Shown piece by piece: positions 1-10,036 of a stretch of 64,000 nucleotides of DNA. Both the position numbers and the translations under genes were made by a program. The DNA is from Ascidia mentula (Eukaryota; Chordata; Ascidiacea; Phlebobranchia; Ascidiidae). The DNA lies in contig OX387202.1 in NCBI GenBank assembly GCA_947561715.1, forward strand, positions 5,841,001-5,905,000, written 5' to 3'. Below the pieces are notes generated by a model that saw only the letters and a list, made by a program, of their open reading frames with translations, ran no database searches and was not told where the DNA came from. Numbering within the stretch: position 1 is the first letter of the stretch; each line of letters starts with the position of its first letter.

Positions 1-59
1 GCATTGCCAATGTTGTGCCGTAAACCATCTCACCTAAAAAAAATTATATTTTGGGGTAG

Positions 60-850
60 TTCGTATTCTCAACAATACCCAAGGAGGACATGTGGGCTGG
101 AATACCGAAACAGGATATCCAATGGTAGATTAAAGCGCGGGCGCACGTAATCCTGCATCGGAATTTCCTCCGGCCAGCGACTAAAACGGTCTACCACTGG
201 TAGTAAATACGTCTTTTCTTGACATTGTGACAATGGCCTAAACGTATCGATGTTGGAATGCCTCACTCATAGACCCACTTGCTTGCACAATCCAAGCCAA
301 ACAAACTTGCAGGTAATATGCTGCTTGGTGATGCGGATAGATGGGTGAGAATGTCCATGAATAACGTCAAACACACTTTTCGTCCATGTTGCCCGGACGA
401 CCAGAAGTTGATTATCGAGTGACACGTCGCATAAAACCTTAACAGCTGAAGTCGTAATATCCTGAAGATGAAGGTCATTCAAAGCTATACGATACGTCTG
501 TACCACCTTGGTTTGTTGCGCAATTGACAAAACTTTTAAGTCGAAATCCAAGGTTGGCGTTTGCAAAGCAAACATGGTAGCACGCGAAAGCGCATCGTCG
601 ACTTTGTTACTTTTCCCGTTAATTTGCCGTACATCGGTGGTGAACTCCGATATTGCCGAAAGATATCGCTGTTGACGCGCAGTCCAAGGCTCTGTGTTTT
701 TACAAACCAATAGTGAGAGGTTCATGGTTTGTATACGTAGTAGAATTGCGCCCATCAATAAAGTATTGTAAACATCTGATGGCTGGGTAAAGTGCCAACA
801 GTTCACGATCATATGCGCTGTACCTAATTTCGAGCTTTCTTAGCTGACGG
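60..850 (-). pseudogene. Ty3/gypsy RNase H-integrase remnant
   Basis: Reading the minus strand from about 850 downward gives the end of a gypsy-type RNase H (RYSAYDRELLALYPAIRCLQ), then PWTARQQRYLSAISEF and a VDDALSRA tether typical of the RNaseH-integrase linker. Next come an integrase zinc-binding segment (VIHGHSHPSIRITKQHI) and the start of the integrase core (YLLPVVDRFSRWPEEIP). The order and spacing match the Ty3/gypsy pol C-terminus. It is broken: the frame changes near 700-730, an in-frame TGA lies at 267-269, and the core stops short near the window edge. No LTR is visible, so the element may continue off the left end. This is a dead fragment. Confidence 0.8.
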
Positions 851-2750
851 CGGAAGAATTCAAGTAGCTGCCAGTTGCCGACGATAAACTTTTATGGTCA
901 GGAATCAGTTTACCTCCGTCAATCATTCTGATACAAACTTACCAACTATTTCGTCAGGTGATCCACACGAATGGACATGATGTAAATTTGTTAATATTAT
1001 CGAGATTGATCGCTTTTGGAATGTAGTAACTGACTTTGCTTCATAACGGGCAAACGGAAGAATTACAATTCGGCGCGCGCTATCCAGTCAACCTGGAATG
1101 CATTGGGACGCCGTACTTTCAGAAGTTTAGTACATTTATTAGAAACCTCACACGGATTTAACCTGCAGGAAATATATTCAGTTGATTTGCGTGGGATTGA
1201 TTTATTTGCGGAGCGTTTTATATGGGATTTGTAAGTACACGGGCATGATTTATTTCGGAGCGTTTTGTGACTGAGAAGGGCAGAGGGGTAGGCTACATAT
1301 ATGTTTTTTTACACGCAAATAAAGTCGAGTTTACAAAACAACAGTCTCACACCAACGAGAAAAACAATGCACAAAAATTCTGCGACGAGAATGATTTCCG
1401 TTCCACGCTACAATGTCTGTTTTTAAGCGATTCCTTCCCCCCATAAAATGAAAAAATTAATTGAACTATTTTAATCAAATAAATATTAACCGAGTTTAAC
1501 GTGCCATGGTACATTTGGGAGACAGGCGAATCCGGTATATCGGACCAATCTGAGAACATAATTGCTCGATGATATTCATAAACTTAAGTGTCACACAATC
1601 GTTGAGCACTCTAAACCAAAACATTTATAACACTGGCTATCCAGAGTAATCAGAGATGAATATTTATCCGAACAAAAAACGCTTTTGGCCTAAAGCACAT
1701 CGTAACGCCGTTGGCTAGCATTTCAACCGACTTGTGACGAATGCGCGATGCGATAATGCATTCGGTATAGTCAGTTGCATACTAAATTAACAATAACCGT
1801 TTAAATCCATACTCAATATTAGGAGAAATCGCTACCTTCACCTTCCGGAATTTTGAGGATAAGCGTCTTTTCACGTCATAGAGGTTCTGGAATTTAAAGC
1901 ACTGCCCATCGTATTTCATCATAAGTAACAGCGTAATTTCGTGATTGGAACACAATAAGAACGATTGTAAGTTGTTTCGCTTTGAAAAAATTTTTTTAAA
2001 GCCACATAAACACACAGAGAGAGTTAACTGAAATTCTGATACGATTGTCACACACCTATAAGCGGTTTACTTACAGGATTCCTTGCGCTCTCGGCAAATG
2101 GCAGCGACAACTTGTTCCGTTTTTCGTGAAGGGGTAGCCCTGCACCCCGATCAGCGCTTGAATCTTCTTGTTTGGCAATTTTGCAATTGTTGTTACAAAT
2201 GTGACGAAAAAAAAACATAAAAAACGGGTCGAAATTCAAAAGCAAGCTAGAAAAGAATACAAAAATTGTAAGATAGATGCTTCGGTGTTCGTGTGCTCAC
2301 ATGGATTCTTGATTTTAATATTTAAGTTAACTGGGCGGATTTTCCATTCATCGCCATGTTTTGTCGGCCACTTGTTTCCTTTTTGCGACTTCTTTATTTT
2401 ATCACAAATAACAAGAAGGCGATTGTTAGCAAACAATACTCCCTGTATTGTCATCTTATAACTTGGATCGCCGAATCTTGTTAGCAAACTAGTTCTACAC
2501 TGGGTGGTCGTAAGATGTTTTATTATCAGGAATTGGTTTACCTCTGATACAAACCTCACAATTACTTTGCCTGTCCCAGTTTCAATTTTTTGACGAATCG
2601 GATTTATTTAAATCGGGATAAGAAATATTCGCGCTTGATTAAAAAAATTTTTTTAAATTGTTTGAATACAGTTTTCAACTGATTGTTTTTTGACATCACT
2701 AATCTGTGTTGTTATTCACACTTCGTTTAACTTTGATATTTTTCGTTCAG
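851..2750. other. Non-coding, no convincing gene
   Basis: No ORF here has a recognisable motif or plausible splice context. A short stretch around 895-950 (a TTTAT..TCAGGAAT..GTTTACCTC..GATACAAAC pattern) resembles 2517-2560, suggesting an old local duplication or a repeat on both sides. AT-rich runs otherwise dominate. Confidence 0.5.
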
Positions 2751-4862
2751 CTGAAGAAGCTCTACCTCTGGGGCAACAATATAGAAGACCGTGGTACGGT
2801 TTACGTAGCCGACTGCATCCGAAACATTGAACAAGTGTATCTGGGTAAATGCGGTCTGACAAACGTTGGTGCCAAACATCTATCGGAGAAGATTAAACTG
2901 TTGAAGAAACCGGTGAGTGATTTCATGTCTTCGTCGGAATTCGTCTAACACACACGAATTTTTGTGAGTGTCGCGAGCAAAAATCCAACGCACGAAAATA
3001 CAAAAAGTTACCGGCTTAGTTATTTAAATGCCGACTGTCGCCATATCGTTATGTAGCGGTTAATCATTGTATTTCCACTATATACACCAACTATAATTGA
3101 GTGACATTCTGAAGATCATGTATTTTCAAATCTATCTTATATCTAACTTTTGGCTTTGCATACGAGAGTTGCCACTAACCTCACATTTGAAATCTGTTTG
3201 CTTTTACGACACACAATTGTCAGATGTCCTCTACGCCAATGAAAATTACACCTGTAAGTTTTTGAAACAACAGTTTGATGCAATATGCCCTGGTTACACG
3301 AACCTATGATATTTTAACGACACCCCGGAAACCTAGACTGCAAACACAAGGTGCGAAAGTAATAATAATACGTTGTCTTCCATAAAACTAAATTTTACAC
3401 TAAATTTTATTTTCAGCAATTTTATTATGTTTAACAAATTATACGCTTTAGACTACAAAGAAAAGCTCATGGCACCCCTGAAAGTTACAAATGGCATCCC
3501 GGTTGGTAACCACTGCTGTATTCGTTTAAAACAAACAAAAAATAACATTTGGAAACGGCAAAGAAACAAATGAACCTAATATAACCACAAAAAAACAATA
3601 AAGTTAAAGATCACACCAGGAAACTGTATTAAATATACCAGAAGACTAAAATTGGCATACATAACCTTTCCTTATTCATGTATAAGCAGCACGATATCAC
3701 ACCGACAACGCTAACGAATTACAGGAAAATTTGTGCTGTAATTTTGTCGTAATTAGTTTGACTCAGGAACACAAATCACGGACTTATAATTCTGAGAATA
3801 AAAAGACTGGCCCATATTGTTATTAACATTGTTATGTTTAAAACGTCTCGGCAAGAACTTATGCCATCATAAGTTTGAATGACGTAGTTTGTGTAGCTCC
3901 ATCATTATGAGGAGCTGACCTGACCGACGTCATAGATAGGTGGTGACGTCATTTTGTTATCGGCCACACACCACTAGAGGCGGAAAATGTGCAGTAAGCG
4001 ACGCAAAACGCACAAATACACAGTAAACGGCATAAAACGCTAAAAAACACTAAACAACAAATATAAATAGTGGTGCAGAAGTGCTGTCCACATTAAGTTG
4101 TGGTTGTTGCTGTTGTAATGACTGCGACTCCATCAGCAGGAGACGATGCCTGTCTCCTGCCAGCGCAAGGATCTGGGCTCACTAAACTTAACCTTGTGAG
4201 TCGGGTTGTCAAGTTGGTGTTTGCACACTTTCGACTTTGACGATCGTTTGTGTTCAGCGATGCGCGTGTACAAGTTTCGAGATGTTTGTCCGATGTAGGT
4301 TAGTCCACATGAGCAGCATAGCTTTTACATCATCTACGAGAGGTGCAGGGTCCTCTGGCAATATTTAAATGGACAACATGGGCCAGTGTGTTTATTCTTA
4401 AAAGTTTCACTCAAACATTAACAAACTATTGCTTTTGCAAATACTGTGAGTTGTTTTGAAACAATGACCACTATTTCCAAAATCATTGTGAATTTCTTCT
4501 TGACAAATATTTGAACGTCATAATCTGTTGAGAAGAAACTTGCTGTGTTTATTTTTGACTTTTTAGTTGTTGTTACAAATCCACTCTGGCCATTTTACAA
4601 CAACATAATTAGATATTCACGACCATAACATGATCCTAACCTCCATGCTTGAAGTTATTTTTTTGTTTAGATGAAGTTTCTTGATCTGTCCGACAACCGT
4701 TTGACGGATGAAAGTGCTGAGTCATTGGCTGCTTGTGTTCACAACATTCAGGAGTTGGATGCCCGGGATTGTGACTTTGCACAAGCAGGGGAGAATCTCA
4801 TCAGATCACAGTCGCAAGGAGAAGTTTCTTTTGGTCCTCCATACACGATTGAAATTCCTTGA
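2751..4862 (+). CDS. LRR exons, NLR/RNase-inhibitor-like gene 3' end
   Basis: Two exons are supported. Exon A (2751-2912) follows a TTCGTTCAG acceptor and ends at a CCG|GTGAGT donor. It encodes 54 residues with two LRR units (LKKLYLWGNNI..., IEQVYLGKCGLTNVGAKHLS). Exon B (4671-4862) follows TTTGTTTAG and encodes MKFLDLSDNRLTDESAESLA then IQELDARDCDFAQAG, ending in TGA. Both exons start in phase 0 and exon A has a length divisible by three, the modular arrangement usual for RNase-inhibitor/NLR-type LRRs. Function is presumably ligand or partner binding by the LRR horseshoe. No upstream NACHT or other domain exon is present; the left side is repeat-derived, so the gene is either long or 5'-broken. 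The intervening 1.76-kb intron contains a Penelope fragment. Confidence 0.65.
3880..4400 (-). mobile_element. Penelope-like element 3' fragment with GIY-YIG remnant
   Basis: On the minus strand at about 4130-4330 the translation contains CCSCGLTYIGQTSRNLYTRI followed by AEHKRS, the GIY-YIG endonuclease core found at the C-terminus of Penelope-like polyproteins, ending at TGA. Below it (about 3990-4100) lies a tract of AAACGC/ACACTAAA words much like the terminal repeats of the Penelope copies at 35.9 and 54.9 kb. No reverse transcriptase is present, so this is a truncated copy inside the LRR-gene intron. Its sequence differs from the 55-kb family, so it is probably another subfamily. Confidence 0.7.
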
Positions 4863-5127
4863 GTTATTTCCGATGAAATATTTGAAGTACATTCAACTGA
4901 ATGTCACCACGCTACGGTAATTCAATGAAGATGTAATGTTACCACAATTTATTGTGTGTTACGCTTACAATTTGTAAATTTCTCATTTCAAAACAATAAT
5001 TCTCATTTACATGTGACGTATACGACGTAAGCTCGCCAATCAACTAAAGTAACACCGTGACACGTTAGGGTTTTCCCCATATCGCCCATCCGTGGTTAAA
5101 GTGCATGTGACACGGAAAAATCAAACA

Positions 5128-5330
5128 CATTGTTAAAAAAATTTACTGGAAAAACTCCTGGCAGCAATTTCACGGACCAGTCGGTAAGTTTTACGGTAAA
5201 AGACCGTTTGCGTTACTACAAAAAGACACGTTACAATTACTGACACCGTCACTGTAAATAAATCACTTAAGATCAGTAAATTCTACTGTGTTATAACGTA
5301 ACGCCTACAGCATTTTTTCAGTATTTAAAT
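5128..5330. repeat. Left terminal and subterminal repeats of the CACTA-like element
   Basis: The terminus begins CATTGTTAAAAA, followed by repeated GGTAAG, TTACGG, GGTAAAA, CGTTAC and CGTAACG words. The same word set recurs inverted at the right end, supporting these as transposase-binding subterminal repeats. The second position after CA is T rather than the C seen at the right end. Confidence 0.5.
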
Positions 5331-5560
5331 TATAACAAAACCACAAAATTTTCATGTGATACGTTGTTTTATTGAACGAAAACTGCTCAGTTTAATTCTC
5401 AGGTGTTCATCAATTTTGCTAATTTCAGTATTTTGGGATTTACCCCAGCATATCTCATTTTCTTCGAACCTTTCGAACCAGGGTCATTTATTCCTTCAAT
5501 GAATCTGCAAAAAGGACTCAAAGATTGAATAAAATGCAGAAATAAACATGTTGTGTGTGT

Positions 5561-6293
5561 TTATTTGCAAATAAACACTGAACAAAGGTAAATAAAACCG
5601 CTCAAATACAAGCATTGATCCTTTGAAAGCTTCATTGGTAAAGTTGCTTGTGTGTTTGGTTTTCCCATCAAAGTATCATAGTGGTCAAATATGACTAGTG
5701 GTTCATGGAGAAATGGCCATCCTTTTAAAACATTTGTGATACTTGTTCCTGTGTTAATGATCTCCCGTTGTTGAGAGAATGTCAATCGCATAACTTTTAA
5801 AGCCTCATCCTTGTCAGGATGTGCCTTTGAAAATTCTTTCATAAGCCATGTTTTTGTGGAGTTGCTATCACAATCGTTCACGACTGGTTCCCAATTTTTT
5901 GTACCATATGGTCGTTTCGGTGTACCTTGAATTGATTTTCCAATTATATTTTGCTTGTGAAGCTGATTTTCCCATCGGTAATACAGTTGGTTGGTTAATG
6001 TGTTATGGCCATTGCCAATGCAAACATCTCCAATGACATCTTTAAATGAAGAGGGGTATTTTTTCACAATTTGAAATGCAATTCTCTCTAAATTTTTCCT
6101 TCTTGGCCTTTGCCCAATTAATTTTGTTTACTTTCATAACATCATCAATGCAAGCATGTATAAGTTCTTGTCGCCACACAACACATGTATATACTATAAA
6201 AGGCCCAAAGCGTTTTACTATATTATGACTGAGAGTTAAAACCCAAGTCATTGTAATCACGCGTTCAACGCATGTCCAAGTTGTGATGTCCAA
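5561..6293 (-). pseudogene. Transposon accessory ORF (SAMD3-like family), frameshifted
   Basis: Two overlapping minus-strand frames join at a run of six A near 6,060. The first supplies WAKAKKEKFRENCISNCEK and the second KKYPSSFKDVIGDVCIGNG, GTKNWEPVV, FSQQREIINTGTSITNVLKG and WPFLHEPLVIFDHYDTLMGK. This motif order (..KYPxSFxDVI.., ..YGxxxW.., ..RxxI..I..I...WP....) matches a protein type common in fish and invertebrate genomes, often labelled SAMD3-like and probably transposon-borne. Its function is not known to me. It lies on the same strand as the transposase at 10-11.7 kb and inside the same termini, so I assign it to the same element. The frameshift makes it nonfunctional. Confidence 0.55.
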
Positions 6294-6398
6294 TAAAACG
6301 ACATGGGAAAAAAGAAGAACTCATTTCCGGTTTAGGTCAATTCCTGACCGGACAATTTAATAGGAAAAACCTGCCGAGCTGGTGGCAGGTGAAAAAAT

Positions 6399-7198
6399 TG
6401 TAGCCGGTAGAAGCAGCCACATTATAGATGTGTTATAAACCATGTAATTTGGGCAATGAAGTCATATAGGTAACTTAGGCAACCAAACTAACTACGTAAA
6501 TCAAGTTAAAATAATTACAGGCATTTCTTTAGCAAATAATAAATAATGTTAATTTAAACACAAGTACTTCTTTCGCAAATGATAAATAAAGCTAAAATAA
6601 ACATAACTACTTTTAGTTATTCTGAAAACAAAGTCTACCTAAACATAAATAACCTATTAGGGCACTTAGTTAATTAAGCTATATAAATAACTGACGTAAT
6701 CGACCAAATCGGCCACCTTCAAGTTGCATTCAAGTTGCGCAACAACTCCAAATAAGGCATCAATACGTGTGGCCAACCGCAGACTATATAAGCAGAGCAA
6801 CTAGCGCCTGCCAAATTAGTGTGTTTTAACTGTTGCGGTGTAAGGGTCTAGGCTGTTGGTTCTGCTTTAGTACACTGTATAGGAGCCCCAATTGTACTGT
6901 ACTTGGATTTATTCGTTGGATTATATCAATAAATGGATTTATGAACAACTTTGGACTGGCTTGAAGCTTGGTGGATGTATGTGTTTAGTCGGGAGTTAGA
7001 CTATTTAGAAGACGCACAGACTTGTGAAAAGGAGTTCTTTAACTCCAACAGTAAACCTTGAGATAGAGAAGGCAAGTTGCCTACGAGGCCGATTTGTCAT
7101 CGAGACTCAGTCGGATTCCTTGGGGTGCGAGGCCGAGACGCAGTCGTACCCCACGGTCACCCAGCGGGGACATACCCCGACAACGGGTAAACCGACAA
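6399..7198 (+). repeat. Putative 5' LTR of nested gypsy element
   Basis: Candidate LTR from TGTAGCCGG (about 6,399) to ...ACCGACA (about 7,196). It contains a TATA box in GACTATATAAGCAGAGC (about 6,782) and a polyadenylation signal AATAAA near 6,930, spaced as in an LTR U3-R-U5. It is immediately followed by a TGG-starting primer-binding candidate. No second copy exists in the window, so both ends are inferred. Confidence 0.45.
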
Positions 7199-7218
7199 CT
7201 GGTGCCCAGAAGTTTGGC
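7199..7218 (+). other. Candidate tRNA primer-binding site
   Basis: CTGGTGCCCAGAAGTTTGGC lies directly after the putative LTR end. It begins with TGG, complementary to the universal tRNA CCA end, at the expected position. The primer tRNA was not identified. Confidence 0.4.
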
Positions 7219-7420
7219 GAGTTCACTGCACAAGTCAGTGTTATCAGAACTTATTCGGATATTATTCCGACCATTCCCGGATTTAGCAGCCAAATTTCCC
7301 GCCGAACAGGTTAACTCACACTCGTTCCAGTTCCAGCAGCCCACCCTACACAGCAACAGCAATCAGTCAACTGCAGCAGCCATTAACAAACAAGCAGACA
7401 ACTTTCAACAACTGTTGGGA

Positions 7421-7632
7421 TTACACGGATTTATACGGATTTATACGGATTTATACAGATTTATACGGATTTATACGGATTTATACGGATTTATACGGAT
7501 TTATACGGATTTATACGGATTTATACGGATTTATACGGATTTATACGGATTTATACGGATTATACGGATTTATACAGATTATACGGATTTATACAGATTT
7601 ATACGGATTAACGGATTTATACGGATAACGGA
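7421..7632 (+). repeat. 10-bp minisatellite (TTATACGGAT)n
   Basis: About 20 tandem units of TTATACGGAT, with sporadic CAGAT variants and, after 7,560, several units shortened by one to three bases. It sits between the leader and gag of the nested gypsy element. Because 10 is not divisible by three, the array is open in several frames and produces a spurious long ORF (7094-7636) with a repeating IYTDLYGFIR peptide; I do not consider that coding. Confidence 0.95.
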
Positions 7633-7898
7633 TTAACCTTACTATTGGATTTACTACAGCTTGTTCCTAACAACATCACATTCGGAGAAAGAACACTGGA
7701 ACTACAGGAAAGTGCCATCAGGAAGAATAGCTTACAACAAACATTTATTGCATCAAAACGCTAATATACAATCATCACTTTGACGCACGTGGTAAAGTCC
7801 GCAACTTTGGCTGAGAAAGGCAATAAAAACGTAAAACTGTTCCACCTGGTAACTCAATTGCATCTAGAACTAGATATCAAACTCAAATAAAAGCAAGT

Positions 7899-8810
7899 AT
7901 GGAAACCCCGGCCGACAGCTTGTGGGCTGAAAATCAAGGAAACACACTGCCACCTGGTAATCCCACAGTTTCAGGTCGCACTTCCCCCAGACCAAACACA
8001 AATGATGTAGAAAGTTTGGGCAGAAACCCATTTAGCATACCTCTCTCCCAAGATAAGCATGCTGACATAAGGCCATCCAACACCGACCAACATGTTTTTA
8101 CAAACGCACCTTTTCCACGTCAAACGTTTAACTTCACAGCTGGAATTAAAATTCCAAAACTATGGTCGCAACACAACTACCGCTCTTATTTTCTGTACCT
8201 CGACCGATACTTTCAAACGTATAATATAATGGACGACAGAGACAAATTTGCTCAACTTTTGTCAGGATTTTCACAACAACAATGTGCCAGATATGAGCAC
8301 GTTATTGCACAGGCAGCTATTTCACTTACCCCTTATACAACTCTGAAAAATTCTTTAATTCGCTTGTCCACTGGAACAAGCAGCACAGCTTGGCTCTCAA
8401 AGCTAAAATTTTTGAAGTTAGATTCAGGTGAACTTCCTTCAACTTTCATGGGACGATTATGCGCAGTGTGCGCAAAAGACCCAATCTATGACGAGACAAC
8501 CCGCCAAATTGTGGTGGACAATTTTCTTGATAAAATGCCAAGGGACGTCAGCAATGTACTTCGCGCCCAACACCCAGACATATCTCTAGAAGAGCTGGGG
8601 TTGCTGGCTGACAGAATCATTACGCCAACTGATTATAGTGTACCGGAAGATCAGACACAAAACAATGAAATGCAGAGAATTACCGGTCAGATACAAGAAC
8701 TGTTTACTGAGTTAAAGTCTGATATAAGCATTCAAAGACAACAAAGTCGCAGAAATTTTACTTTCTGTTACTTTTGTTTTGTTGAAGAAAACAAAAGTAA
8801 CAGAAAGTAA
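7899..8810 (+). CDS. gag: Gag-like protein of nested gypsy element
   Basis: The ORF starts METPADSLWAENQGN and contains a retrotransposon gag capsid-like region with FNFTAGIKIPKLWSQHNYRS, YFLYLDRYFQTYNI, KFAQLLSGFS, FLKLDSGELPSTFMGRL and LEELGLLADRI. These resemble the capsid segments of arthropod and other invertebrate gypsy gags (P.F....P..WF.Q.E..F). The reading frame stops at TAA 8808-8810, which lies inside a perfect 35-bp hairpin. The zinc-knuckle/protease ORF resumes in the same frame, so gag and pro were probably one polyprotein or separated by this stop only. Role: particle assembly. Confidence 0.65.
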   Translation: METPADSLWAENQGNTLPPGNPTVSGRTSPRPNTNDVESLGRNPFSIPLSQDKHADIRPSNTDQHVFTNAPFPRQTFNFTAGIKIPKLWSQHNYRSYFLYLDRYFQTYNIMDDRDKFAQLLSGFSQQQCARYEHVIAQAAISLTPYTTLKNSLIRLSTGTSSTAWLSKLKFLKLDSGELPSTFMGRLCAVCAKDPIYDETTRQIVVDNFLDKMPRDVSNVLRAQHPDISLEELGLLADRIITPTDYSVPEDQTQNNEMQRITGQIQELFTELKSDISIQRQQSRRNFTFCYFCFVEENKSNRK

Positions 8811-8852
8811 AATTTCTGCGACTTTTGTTTTGTTGAAGAAAACAAAAGTAAC
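8746..8852. repeat. Perfect 35-bp hairpin at the gag-pro boundary
   Basis: Left arm 8746-8780, loop GTTGAAG 8781-8787, right arm 8788-8822, with no mismatch in 35 pairs. It is followed by a repeat of the inner hairpin part (8823-8852), giving a second nested stem around another GTTGAAG loop. The in-frame TAA (8808-8810) lies in the right arm. Confidence 0.95.
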
Positions 8853-8855
8853 AAT

Positions 8856-9508
8856 ATGACCAACCGACGAAACTTTTCATACCGCCCGACAAGACAAGAA
8901 TATGCACAACAGTGTAGAAATCAAAACGGTTATTACGAGCCACAACAAGGAAATCACAGACAGCCCTTCCGACAATACCAAAGGCAAGGGCAAATAAATA
9001 CTCAGTCTACCCAGCACCAACACCAGTCAACAGATGGCTTGTGTCTTTATTATGCACGCTTTGGTGACAAGGCGTTAAAATGCAACAAACCTTGCAATTA
9101 CAATCAAGTCAATAATATCAACATCTGTAGGCCTATGAACCGACCGAATCAGATTCCAAAAGCACCAAATCGACGGCAATATTCCGAGTCGGCCACAAAC
9201 TCTTTGCCGCATGTCTACGACAAAAATAATAAAATGTCATTTCTGTTGGACACTGGATCATCCAAAAATTTCCTCCCAGTTACACAGCACCACACCCAAG
9301 AAGTTGAATCAGATTTTATTGGACCAGGCGGAGAGTCTATACCCTACTTTGGACAAACTGTACTCAACATTGACATTGGCTTCGGCAACATGCCTGTAAC
9401 TTTCTCTGTTTGCAAAGTTAAAAGACCTGTTCTCGGATACTACTTCCTTCAAAAGCACGACTTCTGTTGCAGTCATCACAAAACAGGAAATCAGTTCAAT
9501 TTAACATG
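8856..9508 (+). CDS. Zinc knuckle and aspartic protease of nested gypsy element
   Basis: This ORF is in the same frame as gag, after one TAA. Near residue 65 is CLYYARFGDKALKCNKPCNY, the gypsy-type variant knuckle (C..Y..FG..A.KC..PC). Near residue 128 is LLDTGSSKNFLP, the retropepsin active site with Asp intact (codon 9249-9251). Then comes the flap-like IGPGGESIPYFGQ, and VLGYYFLQKH in place of the usual ILG.DFL. It ends at TGA. The protein would process the gag-pol polyprotein. The following pol domains are missing. Confidence 0.75.
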
Positions 9509-10030
9509 AAAGAAAGCTCGAAGGAAATAAATACAGTCCTTGTAAAAGTTCCGCATCGAGGCAGTCATGCAAATAACACTCTTATCAAAACAACTACAAA
9601 AGACAAGCCCAGTATTGTTGTGGCAAACACACTTGACTCAACAGACGTGTCCCAGCATCAACAAAAAACTAAATTTCATTCTTTTTCAACCGCAAATAAG
9701 CTCTCTCTGCACGAAACTAAAAAAGCCAGATACTCAAAGGCCAGAAAACGCCAAATTAGCAATGCAACAATTACAGGAGGAAACAATCCTCGCTTACCAG
9801 AGCAGTCTGTTAAACTGCAACAAAAACCGTATGCCAACTCTTCCTTTTCTGGTGATGGAAGTAGAAAATCTTTTTCCAAATTCAACTGCGAACAGTTCCG
9901 TATGCATCAATCAGAAGCGACCATCATGCGAAATGACCGCCATGAAATTTCAAGGCATGACTACTCTGGTCTTGGTGAAGTTATCCATAAAGTCACAAGA
10001 CTATTACAATTTACAAATATAGTAAGTCGT
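9505..10030 (+). pseudogene. Protease-RT linker region of gypsy element, truncated
   Basis: A long Lys/Ser/Asn/Gln-rich frame (9467-10054) overlaps the end of the protease by 40 bases and carries no reverse-transcriptase motif. In related elements such a low-complexity spacer lies between protease and RT. It ends where sequence turns into the minus-strand transposase. Probably remnant pol after a frameshift. Confidence 0.35.
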
Positions 10031-10036
10031 CTGTGT

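Larger units (their letters stand above)
6399..10030 (+). mobile_element. Gypsy-type LTR retrotransposon, 3'-truncated (LTR-gag-pro)
   Basis: In order: an LTR/leader with TATA box and AATAAA, a primer-binding-site candidate, a 10-bp minisatellite, gag with zinc knuckle, and an aspartic protease. Reverse transcriptase, RNase H, integrase and a 3' LTR are absent; sequence passes directly into the minus-strand transposase at about 10,030. The element therefore inserted into the CACTA-like transposon and later lost its 3' two thirds. With only one LTR the outer boundary is approximate. Confidence 0.7.

Noticed and set aside
6399..7198. Firm LTR boundaries for the nested gypsy element
   Set aside because: Only one LTR-like copy in the window, so ends cannot be confirmed.
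7094..7636. 180-residue ORF including the minisatellite
   Set aside because: Open only because a 10-bp repeat without stops cycles through all frames; lies in a retroelement leader.
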